Positions 36,768 through 47,482 of a stretch of 64,000 nt of DNA are shown piece after piece. The stretch covers positions 28,707-92,706 of the forward strand of contig NZ_LDJL01000008.1 of the NCBI RefSeq assembly GCF_001431405.1. Direction: 5' to 3'. Positions within the stretch are counted from its first letter, which is position 1, and every line of letters starts with the position of its first letter. The stretch comes from Pseudoxanthomonas dokdonensis. GTDB taxonomy: Bacteria; Pseudomonadota; Gammaproteobacteria; Xanthomonadales; Xanthomonadaceae. The notes below the pieces were generated by a model. That model had not been told where the DNA came from. It ran no database searches and saw nothing but the letters and a program-made list of their open reading frames with translations. A program made the translations under genes and the position numbers.

Positions 36768-37025
36768 GTGGGACTATTTGATTTCCTGAAAGCCAAGAAC
36801 ACGACTGCGGCGACGGCCAAGAACCGGCTGCAGATCATCATTGCGCAGGAACGTAGCTCCCGCGGTGCCCCCGACTACCTGCCGCTGCTGCGCCGCGAAC
36901 TGCTGGAAGTCATCAAGAAGTACGTCAATGTCGACGTCGATGCGGTCAAGGTCGATCTGATCAAGGACGGCGACCATGACGTGCTGGATATCTCAGTGGC
37001 ACTGCCCGAGGGCCAGCAGGGCTGA
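36768..37025 (+). CDS. minE: Cell division topological specificity factor MinE
   Basis: An 85-residue protein: the N-terminal membrane-targeting [10 protein letters not shown], the anti-MinCD helix region around [17 protein letters not shown], and the dimerisation domain ending [15 protein letters not shown]. The GTG at 36768 is chosen because it gives the canonical N-terminus and stands 6 bp after GGAGG; an upstream TTG at 36762 adds two residues. It stimulates MinD ATPase and sets the oscillation. Confidence 0.96.
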   Translation: MGLFDFLKAKNTTAATAKNRLQIIIAQERSSRGAPDYLPLLRRELLEVIKKYVNVDVDAVKVDLIKDGDHDVLDISVALPEGQQG

Positions 37026-37046
37026 GCCCGCGGCTGCCGATGCCGG

Positions 37047-37568
37047 ATGTCACCGATGAACCACCCAGCGACCGCGGTGCTTGAATCGACCGTCCTGCGT
37101 GTCGCCGAGCTGCCGTTTGCCTGCCTGCAGGACCTGCTGCGCCGCTACGATCTGGAACTGCACCGGGTCGAGGATGGGGCCGACATCCCCGGCAGTTTCT
37201 GGGGCAATCCAGAAGCCGGGGTCATCGCGCACAACGTCTACGTGCGTGATGACACGCCGATCCATTCGATGCTGCACGAGGCCTGCCATCTGATCGTGCT
37301 GCCGCCCGAGCGCCGGGCGCTGGTGCATACCGATGCGACCGATTCGGATATCGAGGAAGACGCGACCTGCTACCTGCAGATCCTCCTCGCCGACCTGCTG
37401 CCCGGCGTCGGCCGGCAACGGTTGATGGCGGACATGGACGCATGGGGCTATTCGTTCCGGCTAGGGTCGACCCAGGCATGGTTCGAGCAGGATGCCGGTG
37501 ATGCCCGGCAGTTCCTAGCCGGCCATGGACTGCTGGAACTCCGGCAATCGGTTTCGTGCGCCGCCTGA
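37047..37568 (+). CDS. Putative zinc metallopeptidase-like protein (HExxH) downstream of minE
   Basis: A 173-residue soluble protein with HSMLHEACHLIVLPPERR, an HExxH motif at His77-His81 (counting from Met1), and a downstream acidic patch DSDIEEDATCYLQIL that could supply a third ligand. No signal peptide is seen. The start may be the ATG at 37047 or 37056. It lies 21 bp after minE. It is not a recognised peptidase family to me; a degenerate or novel gluzincin-like domain is possible. The catalytic role is inferred from the motif only. Confidence 0.65.
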   Translation: MSPMNHPATAVLESTVLRVAELPFACLQDLLRRYDLELHRVEDGADIPGSFWGNPEAGVIAHNVYVRDDTPIHSMLHEACHLIVLPPERRALVHTDATDSDIEEDATCYLQILLADLLPGVGRQRLMADMDAWGYSFRLGSTQAWFEQDAGDARQFLAGHGLLELRQSVSCAA

Positions 37569-37617
37569 GCGCCTGCATCCGACGCGCTGCTCCGGCCGGC
37601 TGCGCGAAAATCGGCGC

Positions 37618-38367
37618 ATGAGCGGCTCCGCACACCTGGCAAGCGGCAGCAAGGTGCCTGGGCACCCGCCATATCCGCCGCTGCGCACAGCGCATTGGCG
37701 CGGTCTGGACATCATCGGCCGCGGCGCCAATCGCGTATGTACGCGAAATCCGGAAAGCCCGCTGACCCTGCTCAAGTTCGAGCTTCCCGACGATCAGCGG
37801 CCACCGGCACGCGGCCGTCTGCGCCTGGCGCGCTGGTGGGCACGGCATTTTCCGCGCTCCGGCGAAAACCACACCGAGCTGGCCGCCTGCCGTTACCTGC
37901 GGCGACGCTGGGGCATCGAGGTGCAACGCCATTTCAGCCTGTGCGAACGCATCCAGGCCACGCCCTGGGGCGATGCGCTGGTATGCCGGGCGGTGTTTGA
38001 CGATGACGGACAGCTGGCACGCAGCGTGTTTGCCTGCCTGCAAGCGCCACCGCAGGCGGGCGAAGGACTGGTCGACGCGTTGTGCGCGGCAGTCGATGAT
38101 CTGGAGCAATGGCTGCTGCAGCGCTGCATCCCGCTGTTCGACCTCAATGCCGGCAATCTGGTGGTGGTGCACGAAACCAACGGCTTGCGGCTGGTCTGCG
38201 TGGATGCCAAATCGGTGCTCAGGGGCAAGGAAATCATCCCCGTTTCGTATTGGTCCAAATCCTTGCTGCGGCGCAAAATCCGGCGCCGGGCGCAACGCCT
38301 GCGGCAGCGTATCCGCGCCAGCCTGGCCACACCGGGGCCACTTGCGGAGCCCGCGTCCGGGCACTAG
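37618..38367 (+). CDS. YrbL-family kinase-like protein
   Basis: A 249-residue protein with a kinase-like layout: GRGANRVCTRNPESPLTLLK carries a candidate lysine, ELAACRYLRRRWGIEVQRHF follows, and CIPLFDLNAGNLVVV (Asp-x-Asn) looks like a catalytic loop, with LVCVDAKSVLRGKEIIP as the magnesium-binding region. The basic C-terminus (LLRRKIRRRAQRLRQRI) is a YrbL hallmark. YrbL is PhoP-regulated in enterobacteria with unclear activity; lipopolysaccharide or aminoglycoside-type phosphorylation is only suspected. The start is the ATG at 37618. Confidence 0.75.
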   Translation: MSGSAHLASGSKVPGHPPYPPLRTAHWRGLDIIGRGANRVCTRNPESPLTLLKFELPDDQRPPARGRLRLARWWARHFPRSGENHTELAACRYLRRRWGIEVQRHFSLCERIQATPWGDALVCRAVFDDDGQLARSVFACLQAPPQAGEGLVDALCAAVDDLEQWLLQRCIPLFDLNAGNLVVVHETNGLRLVCVDAKSVLRGKEIIPVSYWSKSLLRRKIRRRAQRLRQRIRASLATPGPLAEPASGH

Positions 38368-38409
38368 CCTTCCGGTTCTTGCGCGTCGCGCCCCCGTTGA
38401 GGATTGCCT

Positions 38410-40425
38410 GTGAAACCACGCCATCTCCTGCTCGCCCTGGCCGTCAGCGCCGGCATGCTCACCCTCGCCTCCTGCAAGAAGGATGCTGCCGAGTCGCCGA
38501 CCACCGCCGCGCACGCACCGGAGGGCGAAACCGCGGATCAGTTCGTCGCCCGCATCAACGACGAGTACCGCAAGATGTATCCGGAGATGGTGGCGTCGCA
38601 ATGGCTGTCGGCGACCTACATCACCGATGACACCCAACTGCTGGAATCCAAGTACAACGAGCGCTACCTGACCCAGTTGAACGACTGGATCGAGCAGTCG
38701 CGCAAATTCGAAGGCAAGCAGATGTCGCCGGAAAGTGCCCGCGCCCTGCGGTTGCTGAAACTGTCGACCGCGATGCCGGCACCGAAAGATCCGGAGAAGC
38801 TCGCCGAGCTGACCAGGATTGCCTCCAGGATGGGCGGCATGTACGGCGCCGGCACTTACTGCACCGGCGAAGGCGACAACCAGAAGTGCCGCCAGCTGGG
38901 CGAGCTTGAAGACGTGCTGCGCAACAGTCGCGACTACAACACGCAACTGGATGCGTGGCAAGGCTGGCATACCGTGTCGCAGCCGATGCGCAAGGATTAC
39001 CAGCGCTTCGTCGAACTGGTCAATGAAGGTGCCAAGGAGATGGGTTACGCCGATGCCGGCGAAATGTGGCGTAGCGGCTACGACATGACACCGGCGGAGA
39101 TCGCCGCCGAAACCGACCGTCTGTGGGGCCAGGTCAAGCCACTGTACGAACAGTTGCACTGCTACACCCGGACCAAGCTCGACGCCGAATACGGCAAGGA
39201 GCGCGGCGAAGTCACTGGCGGCATGCTGCCAGCGCATCTGATGGGCAACATGTGGCAGCAGGACTGGGGCAACCTGTGGGATCTGCTGCAGCCCTATCCC
39301 AACGCCGGCAGCCCGGACATCACCGGCGCGCTGCAGAAGCAGTACCAGGCAAACTATTCGCGCGAGCTGGCCAAGGCCGGCCCCGGTTTGAACACCGAAC
39401 AGCTGTTCAAGGTCGAACGCGCCGCGCAACTGGACGTGGCCAAACAGATGACCGAGCGCGCGCAGGATTTCTACACCTCGCTGGGCATGCCCAAACTGCC
39501 GGAAAGCTATTGGCAGAAGAGCCAGTTCATCAAGCCACTGGACCGCGACGTGGTCTGCCACGCCAGTGCCTGGGACATGAACATGGCCGGCGACGTGCGC
39601 ACCAAGATGTGCATCAAGCCGAACGAAGAAGACTTCACCACCATCTACCACGAGCTTGGCCACCTGTATTACGACCTGGCCTACAACAAGCAGCCGCCGC
39701 TGTTCCAGAACGGTGCCAACGATGGTTTCCACGAGGCCATCGGCGACACCATGGTGCTGGCAATGACGCCGGACTACCTGAAGTCGATCGGCATGTCCGA
39801 TGCCGGCCTCAGCGACGAAGCGCTGGTCAATGCGCAGATGCGCATGGCGCTGGCGAAGGTGTCGTTCCTGCCGTTCGGACTGATGATCGACCGCTGGCGC
39901 TGGGGTGTGTTCGATGGCTCGATCACGCCGAGCGAGTACAACAAGGCCTGGTGGGACCTGAAAGCCAGGTACCAGGGCGTGGCGCCGGCAACGCCACGTG
40001 GCGAGGATTTCTTCGATCCGGGTGCCAAGTACCACGTGCCGGGCAATACGCCATACACGCGTTACTTCCTCTCGCACATCCTGCAGTTCCAGTTCTACAA
40101 GGGCCTGTGCGATGCCGCCGGCTACAAGGGCCCGCTGTACAACTGCACCTTCTACGGCAACAAGGCCGCCGGACAGAAGTTCTGGGCGATGCTGGAAAAA
40201 GGCGCCAGCCAGCCATGGCAGGCCACGCTGAAGGAAGTCACCGGCAGCGACAAGATGGACGCCGGCGCCGTGCTGGAATACTTCGCTCCGTTGCAGAACT
40301 GGCTCAAGCAGCAGAACGAAGGCCAGACCTGCGGCTGGCAGGACACCGCCGCGGTCGAAACCCCGGCCGCTGGCAATCCCGAGGCGGCGACACCGGCAGC
40401 CGAGTCAGCGGCCAAGCAGGACTGA
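38410..40425 (+). CDS. M2-family (ACE-like) metallopeptidase lipoprotein
   Basis: A 671-residue peptidyl-dipeptidase-like enzyme. The GTG at 38410 is preferred since GAGGA lies 6 bp before it; a TTG at 38404 sits directly on the ribosome site. The signal peptide ends in LASC, a lipobox with Cys at about residue 22. The zinc site is HELGH at 414-418 with Glu442 in FHEAIGDTM, matching angiotensin-converting enzyme. The helical N-terminal lid and conserved VCHASAWDMN and YTRYFLSHILQFQFY are present. It removes C-terminal dipeptides from peptides in the periplasm. Bacterial M2 peptidases are common in Lysobacterales. Confidence 0.93.
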   Translation: MKPRHLLLALAVSAGMLTLASCKKDAAESPTTAAHAPEGETADQFVARINDEYRKMYPEMVASQWLSATYITDDTQLLESKYNERYLTQLNDWIEQSRKFEGKQMSPESARALRLLKLSTAMPAPKDPEKLAELTRIASRMGGMYGAGTYCTGEGDNQKCRQLGELEDVLRNSRDYNTQLDAWQGWHTVSQPMRKDYQRFVELVNEGAKEMGYADAGEMWRSGYDMTPAEIAAETDRLWGQVKPLYEQLHCYTRTKLDAEYGKERGEVTGGMLPAHLMGNMWQQDWGNLWDLLQPYPNAGSPDITGALQKQYQANYSRELAKAGPGLNTEQLFKVERAAQLDVAKQMTERAQDFYTSLGMPKLPESYWQKSQFIKPLDRDVVCHASAWDMNMAGDVRTKMCIKPNEEDFTTIYHELGHLYYDLAYNKQPPLFQNGANDGFHEAIGDTMVLAMTPDYLKSIGMSDAGLSDEALVNAQMRMALAKVSFLPFGLMIDRWRWGVFDGSITPSEYNKAWWDLKARYQGVAPATPRGEDFFDPGAKYHVPGNTPYTRYFLSHILQFQFYKGLCDAAGYKGPLYNCTFYGNKAAGQKFWAMLEKGASQPWQATLKEVTGSDKMDAGAVLEYFAPLQNWLKQQNEGQTCGWQDTAAVETPAAGNPEAATPAAESAAKQD

Positions 40426-40448
40426 CCAAACCGAGCGGATACAGAAAC

Positions 40449-40470
40449 GGATGCGGCACTTGCCGCATCC
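40449..40470 (+). terminator. Hairpin after the M2 peptidase gene
   Basis: GGATGCGGCA (40449-40458) and TGCCGCATCC (40461-40470) form a 10 bp inverted repeat 24 bp after the stop. Only a weak U-rich stretch (CTTGT) follows, so it is a stem-loop with possible terminator function. Confidence 0.5.
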
Positions 40471-40482
40471 GACTTGTCCCCC

Positions 40483-40663
40483 GTAGAGCGCAGCTCGCTG
40501 CACTACTTTCCAACCCACTGTAGAGCGGAGCTTGCTCCGCTACTTTCCAGACATCACCTAAAACAGCGCTTGCTGCACTGCCCAAGACAAGACTATATGA
40601 CGCCTGATTGAACGCGGCTGATCCTTGCTGCCGATGGCGGCAGCGCAGCAAGCTGCGCTCTAC
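40483..40663. repeat. Cluster of GTAGAGCGnAGCnnGCTnCGCTAC palindromic repeats
   Basis: Four copies are seen: 40483-40506, 40520-40543 (perfectly palindromic in the arms, GTAGAGCGGAGC/GCTCCGCTAC), a shortened one at 40564-40580 and an inverted one at 40642-40663. The first two share the trailing CTACTTTCCA. A related copy lies at 50658-50679 before the DAO-family gene stop. It is a dispersed intergenic repeat of unknown role; it may act as an RNA hairpin or protein-binding site. A tandem CGCAATACCAAGCA pair follows at about 40669-40698. Confidence 0.75.
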
Positions 40664-40712
40664 GAACACGCAATACCAAGCACCCGCAATACCAAGCAAC
40701 ATCCTGATCGAT

Positions 40713-41171
40713 TCAGTCGCTTGATGAGTTGTCGGCGTCTACGCTTGCCGCATCAGCGGCAACAGACGGCGGCGGCTCTTCACCCTCGGCGGCGGCTTTC
40801 ATCTCCGCCTCAAGCCTGGCTTCGTAATCATCCAGCGACATATTCAGTGCTGCCGCTTCCATCTCGGCAAAATCACGCAGTTCATCCGAGTACACCAGCC
40901 GCACTGGCTGGCCGTTGGCTTCGTGCAGTTTGGCCGCGCGCTTGATCATCATCAGCACCTCGGCGGCGCTGTCGCTGCTGCCGGCAATCTGACCGTTCAT
41001 GCCCAGCACCCAGACATCGGCGCGGCGCACGATACCGGCCAGCAACTGGCCCTGCGGATCGCGTAATTCGGCGTGCGGTTCAATCGCCGGTGCATTGGCG
41101 CGGGCCAGGTTGCGGGCTTTTTCCACTTTGCGTTTCTTGGCCTCGCGACGGGCCTTGGACTGGATCGACAT
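40713..41171 (-). CDS. Uncharacterised protein with Lys/Arg-rich N-terminus
   Basis: A 152-residue soluble protein. The N-terminal stretch SKARREAKKRKVEKARNLAR is basic and helical and could bind nucleic acid. The middle (GQLLAGIVRRADVWVLGMNG) looks beta-rich, and the C-terminus (DDYEARLEAEMKAAAEGEEP) is acidic and helical. The ATG at 41171 has AGGAG 7 bp upstream. It lies 28 bp after the efflux pump gene on the same strand. No family is recognised. Confidence 0.65.
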   Translation of the reverse strand: MSIQSKARREAKKRKVEKARNLARANAPAIEPHAELRDPQGQLLAGIVRRADVWVLGMNGQIAGSSDSAAEVLMMIKRAAKLHEANGQPVRLVYSDELRDFAEMEAAALNMSLDDYEARLEAEMKAAAEGEEPPPSVAADAASVDADNSSSD

Positions 41172-41199
41172 AGGGGTACTCCTGGAAAGTCGGCAAGCT

Positions 41200-42462
41200 T
41201 CAAATCTGGTTGGTGGGTTCCATCGCCGCCGGCTCCGCCGGCAGCCGCGGACGACGGTGACTGACATGCATTTCCCAGCGCCAGAACAGCCAGCCGGCAA
41301 GTGCGAACGCGGCCGCGCCCAGCGCCAGTGGCAGCCCGGCAAAGCTCAGCAACGGCGACAACAGACCGGCGATCAGGGCATTGACCATCAGGTTGCTGAA
41401 CGCCTGCAACGATGACGCGGCACCGCGCTGGCGCGGATACATGTCCAGGATCGCCAGGGTCAGGATCGGGAAAATCATCGCCACCCCCAGCGCCGCCACG
41501 CACATCGGCAGCACCGCCCACGGCAGGCCCAGCTGCGGTGACAGCAGGTTGTACGTGACGTTGCCGATGGCGGCCGCGCCCATGCAGGCGAAACCGATGC
41601 GGGTCAGCGCGGTGCCACTGATGCGACCGGCCGCACGCCCGGACAGGAACGCGCCCAGGGTCATTCCGCCAATCGTTGGCAGGAACAGCCAGGCGAACTG
41701 CTGCTCGTTGAGATGCAGCAGATCCATCACGAATGCCGGTGCCGATGCGATGTAGAGGAAGATGCCACCAAAGCTCAGCGAACCGGCAGCGGCCAGCCGC
41801 AGGAAGCGCGGATTACGGGCGATACCCCAGTAGTCACGCAACAGCTGTCGTGGCGAAGGTTGCGAGCGCGCACCCGCTGCATGGGTTTCCGGCAACCAGA
41901 TCGAGACCGACACCAGCAGCAACAGCGAGAAGCCGGCCAGGAACCAGAAAATCACCGGCCAGGCACTCCAGCCCAGGATCCAGCCGCCGATGATCGGGGC
42001 GATGGCCGGGGCGATGCCGAATATCATCGACACCTGGCTCATCAGGCGCTGGGCGTCGTCGCCGTCGTACAGATCGCGGATGACCGCGCGACCGACGATG
42101 AAGCCGACCCCGGCCGACAAACCCTGCAGCGCGCGGAACAACAGCAACTGGGTCATCGTCATCGACAACGCGCAACCAATCGAGGCCAGCAGGAATACGA
42201 ACAATCCGCCAAGGATCACCTTGCGCCGGCCAAACGCGTCCGACAGCGGCCCGTGCACCAGGCTCATCAAAGCATAGGTCAGCAGGTAGACGCTGATGAC
42301 CTGCTGCATCGCCACCTTGTCGACCGCCAGCTGCGCAGCCATCGCCGGGAAGGCCGGGAACACGGTATCGATGGAGAACGGGCCGAACATCGCCAGACCA
42401 CCGAGCAGGATGGCCAGGCGGGCGCGGGAAACCGGCGCGGACGAACTCGTCGGGGACGTCAT
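41200..42462 (-). CDS. Bcr/CflA-type multidrug efflux MFS transporter
   Basis: A 420-residue 12-segment MFS protein. The family signature MVHGPLSDAFGRRKVILGGL is seen near residue 70, preceded by FGPFSIDTVFPAFPAMAAQL, and QGLSAGVGFIVGRAVIRDLY is the typical second motif of the Bcr group. The ATG at 42462 is chosen because it gives the family N-terminus; longer in-frame upstream sequence is GC-rich and not family-like. It exports drugs with proton antiport in the inner membrane. It is divergent from gcvP and followed by the basic protein gene. Confidence 0.88.
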   Translation of the reverse strand: MTSPTSSSAPVSRARLAILLGGLAMFGPFSIDTVFPAFPAMAAQLAVDKVAMQQVISVYLLTYALMSLVHGPLSDAFGRRKVILGGLFVFLLASIGCALSMTMTQLLLFRALQGLSAGVGFIVGRAVIRDLYDGDDAQRLMSQVSMIFGIAPAIAPIIGGWILGWSAWPVIFWFLAGFSLLLLVSVSIWLPETHAAGARSQPSPRQLLRDYWGIARNPRFLRLAAAGSLSFGGIFLYIASAPAFVMDLLHLNEQQFAWLFLPTIGGMTLGAFLSGRAAGRISGTALTRIGFACMGAAAIGNVTYNLLSPQLGLPWAVLPMCVAALGVAMIFPILTLAILDMYPRQRGAASSLQAFSNLMVNALIAGLLSPLLSFAGLPLALGAAAFALAGWLFWRWEMHVSHRRPRLPAEPAAMEPTNQI

Positions 42463-42676
42463 GGGGTCAACAACTCCGCTGTGCTGCCGCGTGGCATCCG
42501 GCTGCTCGGGCCGCCGCCGCGGATGAACGGGCGGAGGGCCGACGGCGGCCGGCGGACGGGCGCGGGCTGGCCGGCAGATGAACGCGGGTGGGGGAAGGCC
42601 GCCATGGTAACGCCAAACCGCGCGCTGGCGGCGCTTGCGGTCGCCGTGGTGGGCTCCCGCACGCGCCGGGGACGGG

Positions 42677-42682
42677 TATAAT
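42677..42682 (+). promoter_or_regulatory. gcvP: Consensus -10 of the gcvP riboswitch transcript
   Basis: TATAAT stands 13 bp before the first aptamer stem. The -35 region at normal spacing (about 42654-42659) is weak. A transcript starting at about 42690 would begin right at the glycine riboswitch. Confidence 0.65.
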
Positions 42683-42694
42683 TGGCGCCGAAAT

Positions 42695-42895
42695 GCACGG
42701 CGGGAGAAGCGGACGGAACCGCTGCCGAAGGCGCAACGCCCGTAATCGCTCAGGCCCTTATACCGACGTGCATACACACTCTGGAGAGACCGACGCCCAC
42801 TGTGGCGAACCGGCGCCGAAGGGGCACGAAGCGTAGATTCCTCGTCGACCACCCGCGGGTGGCACGCTTCCAAACTCTCAGGCAAAAGGACAGAG
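42695..42895 (+). promoter_or_regulatory. Tandem glycine riboswitch upstream of gcvP
   Basis: Aptamer 1 spans about 42695-42771, closed by GCACG/CGTGC. It has GGGAGAAGC, the core GCCGAAGGCGCAAC and CGCTCAGGCC. Aptamer 2 spans about 42779-42895, closed by CTCTG/CAGAG. It has GGAGAGACC, the core GCGCCGAAGGGGCACG and AACTCTCAGGCAAAAGGACA. These cores are diagnostic of the gcvT glycine riboswitch class, which binds glycine cooperatively and usually turns the gene on. The gcvP ATG is 45 bp after aptamer 2, within reach of an expression platform acting on translation or transcription. Confidence 0.93.
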
Positions 42896-42940
42896 GGGCG
42901 CCCAACGTGCGGCACGCACGCTCCTATTGGACGCCTATCC

Positions 42941-45841
<2,901 letters not shown>

Positions 45842-45868
45842 GCACCCGTGCCACCGGCAACTGAACCA

Positions 45869-45893
45869 GGGCCCCGCATCGCGGGGCCTTTTT
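45869..45893 (+). terminator. Rho-independent terminator of gcvP
   Basis: GGCCCCGC (45870-45877), loop ATC, GCGGGGCC (45881-45888), then TTTTT. A textbook intrinsic terminator 28 bp after the gcvP stop. Confidence 0.9.
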
Positions 45894-46109
45894 CTGTGTC
45901 CTGTGCCAGCGGCCACGGCAGCTTCGGGCAGGCCGGTCGATCCCGTCGGCCTCGCGCTTCACGTTCGTGCCTTGCCTCGCAACCGATGCGTCGGCTGCTT
46001 CTGCCAGCGTCACGCAGGTGCAGCGTGACGTGGGCCTCGACCAGCCACGCGATTGATCCTGCCGCTGCTTCGCTATAGCTTGCGTCAGCAACGACTGTCA
46101 GGGATCGAC

Positions 46110-46343
46110 ATGAAACTGAAAATCACCGCCATCGGCAACGCGCTCGGCGTCGTCCTGCCCGGCGAATGGCTGGCACGCCTGCGATTGAATGCGGGTGACG
46201 TGCTCAACGCGGCCATCAGCGGCGATGGCATCGAGCTCAGTCGATTCGACGCGCAGCTCGAGGACCACCTGGCCATCATCGAACAGATCATGCGTGAGGA
46301 CGACGAAGTGCTGTGCAAACTGCAAGAGCCGCCATCACCATGA
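46110..46343 (+). CDS. AbrB/MazE-type antitoxin
   Basis: A 77-residue protein. The N-terminal SpoVT/AbrB fold reads MKLKITAIGNALGVVLPGEW and RLNAGDVLNAAISGDGIELS; a C-terminal helix (EDHLAIIEQIMREDDEVLCKL) would bind the toxin. The N-terminal and C-terminal layouts match AbrB antitoxins paired with Doc-family toxins. Its stop overlaps the doc ATG (ATGA). It is the first gene of the module; upstream (45894-46109) no gene is seen. Confidence 0.85.
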   Translation: MKLKITAIGNALGVVLPGEWLARLRLNAGDVLNAAISGDGIELSRFDAQLEDHLAIIEQIMREDDEVLCKLQEPPSP

Positions 46344-46765
46344 TCGCGTGGCTGCAGAAGGACTTCGTCCTCGCCATCCATCACCATCAGATCGGCCGCT
46401 ACGGCGGACAAGCCGGCGTCCGCAGCGAACCGACCCTGGATACCGTACTGGCGCCACCACAACGCCGGCGCGCAGCCCGTTCGACAGCACCGGATATCAT
46501 CGATCTGGCCGCGCATCTCGCATTCGGCCTCGCCCACCTGCGCCCGTTCCGCGACGGCAACCTGCGCACCGCCCAGATCAGCTACCGCCTGTTCCTGGCC
46601 TGCAATGGCATGACCGTCACCACGGGCAACGAAGAAAAGTACCAGCACTTGCAGGCATTGGCCGAAGGCCGGCTCAGCCAACAGGAATTCGCCGACTGGC
46701 TGCGCACCCGCGTACGGGTGGAACTACGGGTCAACGATGCGGGCGCGGGTTACGTTCTGGACTGA
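46340..46765 (+). CDS. Doc/Fic-family toxin with altered active site
   Basis: A 141-residue Doc-like protein: FVLAIHHHQIGRYGG is the N-terminal helix pattern, LAAHLAFGLAHLRPFRDGNLRTAQI the Fic motif region. In active Doc the motif is HPFxDGNKRT: here the His is Arg (codon CGC) and the Lys is Leu. Asp, Gly, Asn and the second Arg are kept. Loss of the catalytic His predicts no or altered AMP/phospho-transfer. The module may be decayed or its Doc may serve another function. It is coupled to the AbrB-type antitoxin. Confidence 0.85.
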   Translation: MIAWLQKDFVLAIHHHQIGRYGGQAGVRSEPTLDTVLAPPQRRRAARSTAPDIIDLAAHLAFGLAHLRPFRDGNLRTAQISYRLFLACNGMTVTTGNEEKYQHLQALAEGRLSQQEFADWLRTRVRVELRVNDAGAGYVLD

Positions 46766-46836
46766 AAGGATTGGCGGATCGCTGCAGGTTCAAGGCAGAT
46801 GTTGCCGACGCCATATCCCGAGCGTGATCTCCATGC

Positions 46837-47142
46837 TCAGTGGTAGTCGTCTTCGCGCTGGTGACGTATCGCCAGCACCGTGACTGTCTGCGCGTCCTCG
46901 ATCTCAAACAGCGCCACGTAACCGCTGCTGCCAAATCCGATGACCAACTCGCGCAACAATGGATGGGTACCGGCTTTCCTGCAACTGAAAGGTGTCACTT
47001 CAAGCAATGTCAGTGCTTGCCTGATCGCGTTCAATGCTCGCTCACCCTGAACTGCGTCACCATCTCCGTGCTCCAGCAGAAAGCCATACAGCCGTTCAAG
47101 ATCAACTGCAGCTTCTTCCGTGAAGCGCACCTGGAAGGTCAT
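46837..47142 (-). CDS. ParE/RelE-superfamily toxin
   Basis: A 101-residue protein. FQVRFTEEAAVDLERLYGFL is the usual N-terminal strand and helix pair of ParE; ALTLLEVTPFSCRKAG and RELVIGFGSSGYVALFEIED form the core, and VTVLAIRHQREDDY is the closing strand. These toxins block gyrase (ParE) or cleave mRNA (RelE); the short C-terminus and lack of RelE catalytic residues favour ParE. Its start overlaps the antitoxin stop by 4 bp. It is convergent with the doc gene. Confidence 0.87.
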   Translation of the reverse strand: MTFQVRFTEEAAVDLERLYGFLLEHGDGDAVQGERALNAIRQALTLLEVTPFSCRKAGTHPLLRELVIGFGSSGYVALFEIEDAQTVTVLAIRHQREDDYH

Positions 47143-47432
47143 TTCTTCAATCGCTGCCTGGCTTTGTCCAACTGCCCCTCAAGCTTGTGCAGGACGCTGG
47201 CCGATGAGACATACCGTCCCGTCATCTGCGCGTGCTCGCGTGCCGCCAGGCCCCGTGCCAGGAACGTCGCCTGGGCCTGTCGATGTGAGATCTGCGCCTG
47301 CACCGAGCTTTCGACGAAACTGGACAGCGTTTCGCCTTCCTCCAGCACACTCTCCGCGGCCTCCCGCAATGCGGGCGATACGCGAAGCGACGGGAGCGTA
47401 GCGGATTTCAGCGAGGACTCTTTGCGTTGCAT
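47139..47432 (-). CDS. Antitoxin of the ParE-like toxin (RHH, YlcI/YnfO-like)
   Basis: A 97-residue protein. LPSLRVSPALREAAESVLEE with GETLSSFVESSVQAQISHRQ is a ribbon-helix-helix-type DNA-binding start, and the helical C-terminus (AREHAQMTGRYVSSASVLHK) would wrap the toxin. The ATG at 47432 is the best start; upstream in-frame TTG codons exist. Its stop overlaps the toxin start. It sits 50 bp after hipA on the same strand and may share that transcript. Confidence 0.75.
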   Translation of the reverse strand: MQRKESSLKSATLPSLRVSPALREAAESVLEEGETLSSFVESSVQAQISHRQAQATFLARGLAAREHAQMTGRYVSSASVLHKLEGQLDKARQRLKK

Positions 47433-47482
47433 ATGCAACGCATCTTCATGCAATCTGTTGAAAAACGCAAGATATCGGCGCC

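Noticed and set aside
37222..40077. A 951-residue frame on the minus strand
   Set aside because: It overlaps the YrbL-like, HExxH and M2 peptidase genes on the other strand, all with clear motifs; it is a shadow frame.
42463..42660. N-terminal extension of the Bcr-type transporter into the gcvP leader
   Set aside because: The stretch is GC-rich with no membrane or family character; the ATG at 42462 gives the normal N-terminus.
45894..46109. A small gene between gcvP and the AbrB gene
   Set aside because: Frames here lack a start signal and overlap only random sequence.
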